Origin: Cloacibacillus porcorum
GTDB lineage: Bacteria; Synergistota; Synergistia; Synergistales; Synergistaceae
Direction: 5' to 3'
NCBI RefSeq assembly: GCF_001701045.1
Contig: NZ_CP016757.1
Location: 1,233,501-1,297,500 of the forward strand
DNA length: 64,000 nucleotides
Both the position numbers and the translations under genes were made by a program. This document shows, piece by piece, positions 1 through 7,146 of this stretch. Numbering within the stretch: the first letter of the stretch is position 1; every line of letters begins with the position of its first letter. The notes beneath the pieces are model-generated. The model ran no database searches and was not told where the DNA came from. It saw only the letters and a program-made list of their open reading frames with translations.

Positions 1-198
1 AAGGGAACCGGAGAAGTACGCCACGCTGATCATCATGAACCGGGATATCTCTTCCAGCATGGAAGTTTTAAAATTCAGAAAGGGCAGGCGCGACAGTATC
101 TGCAAGGTGACGGCCGCGACCAGGATGATCATGAATATCAGTAACAAATATTCGATTACACGGTTGATTTTATCTATAAACAGCACGTAGTTTTTCAA
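1..198 (-). CDS. dctQ: TRAP transporter small permease, DctQ family (5' part only)
   Basis: The first 66 residues of the small membrane subunit of a TRAP (Na+-driven organic acid) transporter lie on the minus strand; the rest runs off the left edge. The start is taken as TTG at 198, preceded by an AAGGGGAT ribosome site. A hydrophobic helix at about residues 17-37 is followed by the family-typical stretch MLEEISRFMMISVAYFSG (about 48-64), which matches the LEEISR motif of DctQ proteins. It lies 85 bp downstream of the periplasmic binding protein gene and is probably cotranscribed with it. The large permease dctM is expected beyond the window. Confidence 0.8.
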   Translation of the reverse strand, partial: MKNYVLFIDKINRVIEYLLLIFMIILVAAVTLQILSRLPFLNFKTSMLEEISRFMMISVAYFSGSL

Positions 199-283
199 TT
201 TTACGATCCCCTTCTATTTATCAGGCCCGGCAGATGACCTGGGAAGAATTTCCGCGATCATTTGCCGGGCCTCTGTTCGTTGC

Positions 284-1291
284 TTAATACTCTTTTTTGA
301 GTATCCGATCTATTTTGTTGCCATAGACTTTGCTGTATTTCTTATAAAGGGGTTTGACCGCGTCGCGGAAGGCCTGCAGATTTATTTTATTCACCTTCAC
401 GCCGGCCTTTTCCAGGAACTTCAAGTCCTCGGCCGTTCTGTCGTCCAGATGCTTTCCGCTGGCGCGGGCCGCTTTCTCAACGCCCTCTTTGACGATCGCC
501 AGCTGCTTGGGCGTAAGCTTCGAGGCTACCGCGTTGCTTACGGGCAGAATGTAGAGGCTGAAGGTGTGTCCTGTCAGGGACATGTACTTCTGCACTTCGT
601 AGAAGCTGTTTGATTTGATCGCGGTGATCGGGTTTTCCTGTCCGTCGATGACGCCGGTCTGCAGGGCGCTGAAGACCTCGCCGACGTTCATGGAGACGAC
701 GTTCGCCCCCAGCAGCTCCCAGGTCTCGACCGGAAGGTTTGCCACCATCGTGCGGATGGTCAGCCCTTTAACGTCGGCCGGTACGGTGACGGGGCGGACG
801 TTGTTCGTCAGCATTCTAGCTCCGAGCGCGGCCGCGCCGTAGGGCTCCATGCCCAGCGCGCGGATCTGCTTCTTCATGGGCTCGCAGATATCGCTGTTCC
901 AAATGGCGGAGGCGGCGTCAAAGTTTTCTATGATAAAAGGAATGTCAAAGAGCCCCGTTTCACTGCACCAGTTCTGGAAGACGGAGATGGTGATCAGCGC
1001 CATGTCTATCGTACCGGCCTGCAGCCCTTCAACATAGTCCGTTTCGCCGCCGAGGGACGAAGAGGGGTAGATGTCGATCTTTATCTCGCCGTTTGATTTC
1101 TTTTCAACATAATTCTTCACGTCGCGGGCGATGTCCTGCGCGATCGAATTTTCGGACATAACATGGGCGAAGCTAAGGGTTACCGGCTTTGCCGCGCAGA
1201 ATGCCGGTTTGCACACGCCCAAAATACCGACGCAGGCTATGGACATTATCATCAGAGCCGCCGCGAATGATTTTTTACTGCTTTTACTCAT
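284..1291 (-). CDS. dctP: TRAP transporter substrate-binding protein, DctP family
   Basis: Periplasmic solute-binding subunit of a TRAP transporter, about 335 residues. The N-terminus is a signal peptide (Ser/Lys-rich start, hydrophobic stretch, cleavage near Ala-Phe-Cys-Ala-Ala). The mature part opens with VTLSFAHVMSENSIAQD and contains the DctP-type motifs IYPSSSLGGETDYVEGLQAGTIDM and VFSALQTGVIDGQENP (split here only for description). The ATG at 1291 is preferred over an upstream GTG at 1300 because GGGAG lies eight bases before the ATG, and the GTG overlaps that site. The ligand is unknown. The neighbouring 2-oxo-pentenoate hydratase and semialdehyde dehydrogenase suggest an organic or sugar acid; this is inference. 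Confidence 0.9.
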   Translation of the reverse strand: MSKSSKKSFAAALMIMSIACVGILGVCKPAFCAAKPVTLSFAHVMSENSIAQDIARDVKNYVEKKSNGEIKIDIYPSSSLGGETDYVEGLQAGTIDMALITISVFQNWCSETGLFDIPFIIENFDAASAIWNSDICEPMKKQIRALGMEPYGAAALGARMLTNNVRPVTVPADVKGLTIRTMVANLPVETWELLGANVVSMNVGEVFSALQTGVIDGQENPITAIKSNSFYEVQKYMSLTGHTFSLYILPVSNAVASKLTPKQLAIVKEGVEKAARASGKHLDDRTAEDLKFLEKAGVKVNKINLQAFRDAVKPLYKKYSKVYGNKIDRILKKEY

Positions 1292-1463
1292 TTTTACCAC
1301 TCCCTATTTAGATGTAAACTAATCGATCTACGGATTAGAATTGCCGCCTCCAAAAAGATTCCGATACCGCTTCATGTCAATCGCCGGCAAAAGAAGCTAA
1401 GTCAAAGATATCCCTCCCGCCTTTCAAATCATTGTTGGGACGAGCGCCGGAGGCCCGGCCGCG

Positions 1464-2276
1464 TCAGGATACGAATGAGACCATAAGATCTCCGATGTTG
1501 TCGCTGAATACCGCGTGATAATTCTCACCGGGGGCGATGGGATGCATGAGGCATATCGAACCCGTCATTATTACTTCGCCCTCATAGAGGCCGACTCCGA
1601 ACTGCGCCAGTTTATTTGCGAGCCACGCGACGGACATGATGGGCGTCCCTAACACGGTCGCGCAGCAGGCGCTGTCGATCAGGCTCCCATTCTTCTCCAA
1701 ATAGACGCCGATGCTCTTTAGATTAAGATTTTCTATGGGAGTGAGCTTGCTTCCGAGGACGATCTTCCCGCAGGCGGCGTTGTCGCATACGCTTTCTTCT
1801 ATAGTCTTGGAGAGCGGGTACATACGGCGTTCCACTATCTCAAAGGCCGGCAGGATCCCCTCCACCGCGTGATACGCCTTCGCTACGGTGACGCCGGGGC
1901 CGATCAGGTCACGGCGCATGACAAAGGCCAGCTCGACTTCAATGACCGGATGGACCATCAGCGACGCGATACTGATGGGGTCTCCCTCGGGGATGATGTT
2001 ATGGTCGAAGATATGTCCGTAGTCCGGCTCAAGGATTCCGCGCTGCTTTTGAACCTCTTTATTGGTCAGTCCGACCTTTTTGCCGACGATTTTCCAGCCA
2101 GAGGCGAGCTTATTTTCCGCCGCGGCCATCTGGACGGCATATGCCTCTTCTAGTGTAAGGTCCGGGAATTCGTCGTGAATGGGAGCGATCGGCTGTTTGG
2201 TAGTTTCGGCCTTAAAAAGCCGCTCTGCGATATCCTTGATCCTTGCCGTTCTCAAGGTAGATTGTTTCTCACACAT
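1464..2276 (-). CDS. 2-keto-4-pentenoate hydratase family protein (MhpD-like)
   Basis: A 270-residue member of the fumarylacetoacetase-fold hydratase/decarboxylase family, as in 2-keto-4-pentenoate hydratase and 4-oxalocrotonate decarboxylase. These enzymes use a divalent metal to add water to, or decarboxylate, a 2-oxo-enoate. Recognisable blocks are GKKVGLTNK, HPVIEVELAFVM with the acidic metal ligands, AFEIVERR, and the C-terminal ICLMHPIAPGENYHAVF. Length is normal for the family. The ATG at 2276 is chosen; a GTG at 2285 is an alternative and neither has a strong ribosome site. It is 172 bp upstream of dctP on the same strand, suggesting a catabolic operon for the transported acid. The exact substrate cannot be told from sequence. 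Confidence 0.8.
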   Translation of the reverse strand: MCEKQSTLRTARIKDIAERLFKAETTKQPIAPIHDEFPDLTLEEAYAVQMAAAENKLASGWKIVGKKVGLTNKEVQKQRGILEPDYGHIFDHNIIPEGDPISIASLMVHPVIEVELAFVMRRDLIGPGVTVAKAYHAVEGILPAFEIVERRMYPLSKTIEESVCDNAACGKIVLGSKLTPIENLNLKSIGVYLEKNGSLIDSACCATVLGTPIMSVAWLANKLAQFGVGLYEGEVIMTGSICLMHPIAPGENYHAVFSDNIGDLMVSFVS

Positions 2277-2441
2277 ACTTATCACACTCTCTCTTATATT
2301 ATTGATTCGAGGAACCTTCTTGTGAAAATACCGTTTTACACTAAAAATATAACCTAATTCCGCTCTTTGCCAAATATATCACGATAATATTAAAAACGCA
2401 ATATTATCAAAATTTAATTTTATATATCCTGAAAAATATCT

Positions 2442-2500
2442 ATTTTTGATATTTAATTATCATTTTTGATATTGACTTTTTATAATTGAGAATATAATAT
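2442..2500 (+). promoter_or_regulatory. Promoter with tandem operator-like repeats upstream of mmsA
   Basis: TTGACT at 2472-2477 and TAATAT at 2495-2500 are spaced 17 bp (an overlapping TATAAT gives 15). ATTTTTGATATT occurs at 2442-2453 and again at 2462-2473, exactly 20 bp apart, the second overlapping the -35 box. Two direct repeats two helical turns apart on a promoter suggest a regulator binding site. The region also lies between divergent genes, so it may control both. The regulator is unknown. Confidence 0.5.
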
Positions 2501-2546
2501 CTGCGTTGCAGAGAGCAGTATCAATGTTTATTAAGGGGGAGAAATA

Positions 2547-4070
2547 ATGTCGGAAGTAAAAAAGATGAAATATTTTGCTGGCGGAGAATGGCTTGATACC
2601 CGGACAGGGAACTATTCTCCTGTTTTTAATTCGAGTACCGGAGAGGTCATGGCCGAAATTCCTAATTGTTCCGCCGATGAGGTGGCCCACGCTATAGAGT
2701 GCGCAAAAAAGGCTTTCCCGATGTGGCGCGACACGCCGGTCATGAAGAGAACACAGGTCCTATATAAGTTCCGTGAGCTGCTGATGGCCCATTTTGACGA
2801 ACTGACAGAGCTGTGCGCCCGCGAACACGGGAAGAACTGGACGGAATCGGCCGGCGACATAGCGAAGGTAAAAGAGCCGGTTGAGTTTGCCTGCGGGGTT
2901 CCCTCTCTTATGGTGGGCGAATCCCTGATGAACACTTCAAAGGGTTATGACACCGTCACATACAGGGAGCCGCTGGGAGTATTCGCCGGTATCTCTCCCT
3001 TTAACTTTCCCGGAATGATCCCTATGGGATGGATGGTCCCCATTTGCATAGCGACCGGCAATACGATCGTCGTCAAAGCGGCCTCCAAGACGCCGCTTAC
3101 CGCTATCCGCTGCGCCGAACTGTGGCAGGAGGCCGGGCTTCCCGACGGCGTTCTCAACATCGTCACCTGTACGAGGCACGAATCGGAGCAGTTCCTCACG
3201 CATCCCGATATCAAGGGCATCTGCTTTGTCGGCACATCTTCCGTCGGAAAGCATATATATGGGATAGCCGCTTCGCACGGCAAACGGGTGCAGGCGCAGA
3301 CCGAGGCCAAAAACCATGCGCTGGTGATGGCGGACGCCGACCTTGAACGGACCGCCAGGAGCATCATCAACTCCGCCTTCGGCTGCGCCGGTGAAAGATG
3401 TATGGCGCTTCCCGTGGTATGTGTTCAGGAGAGCGTCGCGGACAAACTGGTGGAACTGGTCGTAAAATTCGCGAAAGAATTAAAGATTGGCCCCGCCTAC
3501 GATAAAACGACGGACCTCGGTCCGCTGGTGGACGCCGCGCATAAGGCCCGTGTCTCCGGCTGGATAGATAAAGGCGTCGAAGAGGGCGCGACGCTTGTGC
3601 TTGACGGCAGAAACGTTGTGGTCCCCGGATATGAGAACGGTTTTTACCTCGGCCCCACCATCTTCGATAACGTAACGCCGGGGATGTCGATCGGAGACGA
3701 AGAGATATTCGGCCCCGTCCTCTGTATAAAGCGCGTCAAGAATTTCGAAGAGGGGCTCGCCGTCATGAACGGCAACCAATTCGCCAACGGTTCGGTGATT
3801 TACACGCAGAGCGGCTATTATGCGCGCGAATTCGCCTATAGGACCGACGGCGGCCAGGTTGGCGTCAACGTCGGTATCCCCGTGCCGGTGGGGATATTCG
3901 CCTTCAGCGGACATAAGGAAAGTTTCTACGGCGATCTGCACTGTCTCGGCAAAGACGGCGTGCGTTTCTTCACCGAGGTGAAGGCGGTCACGACGCATTG
4001 GTTCGATGCTGAGGAGAGGCCCTCCGGCAAGGTGGATACCTGGGAGGGCTCGGTCGGGGGAAGTATGTAA
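2547..4070 (+). CDS. mmsA: Methylmalonate-semialdehyde dehydrogenase (CoA-acylating), aldehyde dehydrogenase family
   Basis: A 507-residue aldehyde dehydrogenase of the MmsA/IolA type. These enzymes oxidise malonate or methylmalonate semialdehyde with NAD+ and CoA to acetyl- or propionyl-CoA. Seen: the Rossmann-type segment TPLTAIRCAELWQEAGLPDGVLN, the cofactor loop FVGTSSVGKHIY, and the catalytic cysteine in FGCAGERCMALPV, which is characteristic of the acylating subgroup (split here only for description). It ends with a KAVTTHW segment typical of MmsA. Start ATG is preceded by AAGGGGG. It is divergent from the hydratase/TRAP genes and followed by a terminator, so it appears monocistronic. 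Role in myo-inositol, valine or sugar-acid breakdown is plausible but not fixed by sequence. Confidence 0.88.
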   Translation: MSEVKKMKYFAGGEWLDTRTGNYSPVFNSSTGEVMAEIPNCSADEVAHAIECAKKAFPMWRDTPVMKRTQVLYKFRELLMAHFDELTELCAREHGKNWTESAGDIAKVKEPVEFACGVPSLMVGESLMNTSKGYDTVTYREPLGVFAGISPFNFPGMIPMGWMVPICIATGNTIVVKAASKTPLTAIRCAELWQEAGLPDGVLNIVTCTRHESEQFLTHPDIKGICFVGTSSVGKHIYGIAASHGKRVQAQTEAKNHALVMADADLERTARSIINSAFGCAGERCMALPVVCVQESVADKLVELVVKFAKELKIGPAYDKTTDLGPLVDAAHKARVSGWIDKGVEEGATLVLDGRNVVVPGYENGFYLGPTIFDNVTPGMSIGDEEIFGPVLCIKRVKNFEEGLAVMNGNQFANGSVIYTQSGYYAREFAYRTDGGQVGVNVGIPVPVGIFAFSGHKESFYGDLHCLGKDGVRFFTEVKAVTTHWFDAEERPSGKVDTWEGSVGGSM

Positions 4071-4096
4071 AAAGTCAATAAAATTTAATAGATGGT

Positions 4097-4152
4097 AAAA
4101 AGCTGATGGGTGGACGCTGGAGATTATCCAGGCGTACATCCATTAGCTTTTT
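4097..4152 (+). terminator. Rho-independent terminator after mmsA
   Basis: AAAAAGCTGATGG at 4097-4109 pairs with CCATTAGCTTTTT at 4140-4152 with one G-T pair, ending in a T run. The stem encloses a long loop. Confidence 0.65.
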
Positions 4153-4273
4153 CGTCCGCCAGCCTTTCTATAGTCCTCCATGCCGGTCCGTATCTTTTTC
4201 CCGCCGCCTATGTTAGAGTAAATGTGTTATATGATAGGAAGCGGAATTTGTAATTGCTGTGTGGAGGAAGACG

Positions 4274-5179
4274 ATGGCGAAGGTATTATGTTTTGGTTCC
4301 ATGAATATCGATTATACATATAAGGTACGCCATTTTGTAAAAAAGGGAGAGACCATCTCCGCCGATTCCTTACGCATATTCAGCGGCGGGAAGGGGCTGA
4401 ACCAGGCGATTGCTCTCTCAAGGGCGGGGGCGGAGTCCTGCCTCGCCGGCTGTATCGGCGAAGACGGCCTGTTCCTGCTGAAAGAGCTGGAGGCCGCGGG
4501 CGTCGATACCGGATACGTTCGTGTGCTGGGAGATGTGCGGACTGGCAGCGCGGTCATTCAAAACGACGCGGAGGGCGATAACTGCATCATCCTGTACGGC
4601 GGCGCGAACCGCGCCGTGACGCGGGAGCAGGCGGATATCGTCCTGGCCGGTTTCCAACGCGGCGACTGCCTTGTCCTGCAAAACGAGATAAACGAGATTC
4701 CATACATCATCCGCCGGGCGCATGAAAGAGGGATGTGGGTGGTGCTGAACCCTTCGCCGATGGAGGTCTCGGTTCTGGACTTCCCCCTGGAATATGTGGA
4801 CTGCTTTATGCTGAACCGCGTAGAATCGGCGCAGCTGCTGGGAATTGAGAACGAACCGCGCGCGGCGGAGGCGGAGCTTATGGCGGCACTGGGTGAAAAA
4901 TTCCCAGCAGCGGAGATCATCTTGACGCTGGGTGAGGAGGGCTCCGCCTATATTGGCTGCGGCGAGACGGTGCGCCAGCGCCCCTATCATATAAAAACGG
5001 TCGACACGACCGCCGCCGGAGACACCTTCACGGGGTTCTTCATCGGCGGCAGGATGAGAGGGCTTTCCGTATCGGAGGCGATGGATCTGGCCTCCAAAGC
5101 GGCGGCGCTGAGCGTAACCAAACCGGGGGCCTCTCCCTCAATCCCCACTCTGGCGGAGGTCACGGAGTATTTTTCGTAA
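4274..5179 (+). CDS. rbsK: PfkB-family carbohydrate kinase, ribokinase type
   Basis: A 301-residue sugar kinase of the PfkB/ribokinase family. It carries the N-terminal signature region FSGGKGLNQAIALSRAG (ribokinase typically GGKGANQA) and the C-terminal PfkB motif DTTAAGDTFTGFF with the catalytic aspartate in AAGD. These enzymes transfer phosphate from ATP to the primary hydroxyl of ribose or a similar furanose. The start is ATG at 4274, six bases after GGAGGA; a GTG at 4259 would precede the ribosome site and is rejected. It stands alone between terminators. Substrate assignment to ribose is by similarity in motif pattern only. Confidence 0.85.
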   Translation: MAKVLCFGSMNIDYTYKVRHFVKKGETISADSLRIFSGGKGLNQAIALSRAGAESCLAGCIGEDGLFLLKELEAAGVDTGYVRVLGDVRTGSAVIQNDAEGDNCIILYGGANRAVTREQADIVLAGFQRGDCLVLQNEINEIPYIIRRAHERGMWVVLNPSPMEVSVLDFPLEYVDCFMLNRVESAQLLGIENEPRAAEAELMAALGEKFPAAEIILTLGEEGSAYIGCGETVRQRPYHIKTVDTTAAGDTFTGFFIGGRMRGLSVSEAMDLASKAAALSVTKPGASPSIPTLAEVTEYFS

Positions 5180-5227
5180 ATACAGCGCGGTTCACTGCCA
5201 TAAAATCATTCCCACGATGTTATTTAT

Positions 5228-5260
5228 CGGCGGCTCGGCCCTATATCGGTCGGGCCGCCG
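5228..5260 (+). terminator. GC-rich hairpin after the ribokinase gene
   Basis: CGGCGGCTCGGCC at 5228-5240 pairs with GGTCGGGCCGCCG at 5248-5260, with G-T wobbles. There is no clear T run, so termination is likely but not certain. The rest of 5180-5472 shows nothing else I recognise apart from an AT-rich upstream region of the next operon. Confidence 0.45.
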
Positions 5261-5472
5261 CTATGCGTATTTGCCGTTATATAGTTTAAATACAGCAAAA
5301 CCTCGCTCTAAAGTCCGTGAATATCACATTAAACGACAACCATAATTTTACCCTCTGTATTTAATCAAAATGTTTCCAATAAGGCTTTGCTATGTTATGC
5401 TACCTTATAGGGAGTAGATATTGAAAGGGAGCGGTCTTTTGACAGACGGCGTCTTTAGAAGAGGGGGATAAA

Positions 5473-5949
5473 ATGGGAGGACTTTGGGATCTGATAACGG
5501 CGAATCCGGTGATTTTCTGGCTGATCGTCGCGGTTGTGGCCGGGATTTTTGAGGCGGCGACGGTCGGGCTTGTCTCAATATGGTTTTCGATCGGCGCGCT
5601 GGTGACGATGCTGCCCGCCGCCTTTGGCATCGGTTTCAATTTTCAGATCATAGTATTTATCGCCGCCAGCGTCGTTGCGATGATCTTCACGCGCCCGTTT
5701 TTGAAAAACATCCTGCACGTGGAAAAGACTCCGACGAACGCCGACCTGGTGATCGGGCAGAAGGGGGTCGTCGTCTCGCCGGTAGACAATATCCTGGAAA
5801 AAGGACGCGTTCTGGCGAACGGCCTTGAATGGGCGGCGCGCAGCGCTGACGGGACGAAGCTCGATAAGGGGGCAGTCGTCCTTGTCAAAGAATTGCGCGG
5901 CGTAAAGCTGATCGTGGAAAAGGTTTCTGATAAAGAGGAGGAAAATTAA
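5473..5949 (+). CDS. NfeD-like membrane protein
   Basis: A 158-residue NfeD-family protein. The N-terminal half has two or three transmembrane helices (about 10-30, 38-55 and 60-78); the C-terminal half from about residue 90 is the soluble beta-barrel (OB-fold) NfeD domain with the pattern IGQKGVVVSPVDN...RVLANGLEWAARS. The family partners with SPFH proteins in membrane organisation. The downstream gene starts directly after its stop codon, which is the classic nfeD-SPFH operon. GAGGGGGAT precedes the ATG. It lacks the ClpP-like protease domain of long NfeD proteins. Confidence 0.88.
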   Translation: MGGLWDLITANPVIFWLIVAVVAGIFEAATVGLVSIWFSIGALVTMLPAAFGIGFNFQIIVFIAASVVAMIFTRPFLKNILHVEKTPTNADLVIGQKGVVVSPVDNILEKGRVLANGLEWAARSADGTKLDKGAVVLVKELRGVKLIVEKVSDKEEEN

Positions 5950-6858
5950 ATGCTTTCAACGATATTTCTGACATTCATCGTATTTGTGCTGATAATGATC
6001 GTCATGGCCAACGTCCGCATCGTGCCGCAGGGCAGCGTCTACGTTGTGGAACGGCTTGGGACCTACCTCTGCACCTGGGGCGCGGGGCTGCATGTCAAAC
6101 TGCCCTTTGTGGACCGTATCGCGAATAAGGTCTCGATCAAGGAGCAGGTGGTGGATTTTGTGCCGCAGTCGGTCATCACCAAGGATAATGTTACGATGCA
6201 GATAGACACGGTGGTATTCTTCCAGGTGACGGACGCCAAGATGCTTACCTACGGTGTGGAATATCCGCTCTCGGCGATAGAGAACCTCACCGCGACCACG
6301 CTGAGAAACATAATCGGCTCTCTGGAACTCGACCACACCCTGACCTCAAGAGACCAAATAAACTCCACCATTACGGAGACGCTTGACAAGGCCACCGATA
6401 AATGGGGCATCAAGGTCAACCGGGTGGAGGTCAAAAACATCGTGCCGCCGCAGGAGATCATGGCGGCGATGGAACGCCAGATGAAGGCCGAACGTGAGAA
6501 ACGTGAATCGATACTGCTCGCAGAGGGAGAAAAGCAGAGCAAAATCCTCATCGCCGAGGGTGAAAAAGAGTCGGCGATACTGCGCGCCGACGCCGTCAAA
6601 GAGCAGAAGATACGCGAGGCGGCCGGCGAAGCGGAGGCTATCCTCGCAGTACAGCGTGCGGTAGCAGACAGTATCAAAATGCTCAACGAATCGGCCCCCT
6701 CCAAAGAGGTGGTGGCCCTCAAGAGCCTGGAAGCCTTCGGCAAGGCCGCAGACGGACAGGCGACAAAGATCATCATCCCCTCGGAGATACAGGGACTCGC
6801 GGGGCTTGCCGCCTCGCTCAAAGAGCTGGTCAAAGAAGACCCCAAAGAGGCAAAGTAA
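5950..6858 (+). CDS. SPFH/Band 7 (stomatin-like) membrane protein, QmcA type
   Basis: A 302-residue stomatin/prohibitin-type protein. One N-terminal membrane anchor (about residues 1-20) is followed by the SPFH core starting VRIVPQGSVYVVERLGTY and by an Ala/Glu-rich coiled coil (about 170-250: repeated LLAEGEKQSKILIAEGEKES), then a short C-terminal tail. Such proteins assemble into ring-shaped scaffolds on the membrane and work with NfeD partners. It follows the NfeD gene with no gap, with GAGGAGG as ribosome site inside the end of nfeD. Physiological role in this organism is unknown. Confidence 0.9.
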   Translation: MLSTIFLTFIVFVLIMIVMANVRIVPQGSVYVVERLGTYLCTWGAGLHVKLPFVDRIANKVSIKEQVVDFVPQSVITKDNVTMQIDTVVFFQVTDAKMLTYGVEYPLSAIENLTATTLRNIIGSLELDHTLTSRDQINSTITETLDKATDKWGIKVNRVEVKNIVPPQEIMAAMERQMKAEREKRESILLAEGEKQSKILIAEGEKESAILRADAVKEQKIREAAGEAEAILAVQRAVADSIKMLNESAPSKEVVALKSLEAFGKAADGQATKIIIPSEIQGLAGLAASLKELVKEDPKEAK

Positions 6859-6896
6859 GGCGGGCGAAATTATTTTTTAGATATAAAGGAATCCGA

Positions 6897-6936
6897 TCTC
6901 GGCGGCCCTCTGTTTAGCGGCTGCCGAGAATTTTTT
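6897..6936 (+). terminator. Rho-independent terminator after the SPFH gene
   Basis: TCTCGGCGGCC at 6897-6907 pairs with GCGGCTGCCGAGA at 6917-6929, followed by TTTTTT. From 6937 to 7146 there is only an AT-rich leader and the GGGGG ribosome site of the next gene. Confidence 0.75.
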
Positions 6937-7146
6937 ATTTAAAAATGTAACTATTTCAGTCATCGGTATTTCTACCGTTCTTTTCCTAAATAAAATGGCT
7001 ATGCTTTGTGTAGTATTCGTGGTATGCAAATATAGGAAAATTTCTCGTTAAAGTATTCATTTGGGGGATACTTGAGGAGTTTTGTGTGTGCCCGCGGAGG
7101 CTGTTCAGTTTTTTAGTACAAATAACTTTAATGGGGGAATATCTTC

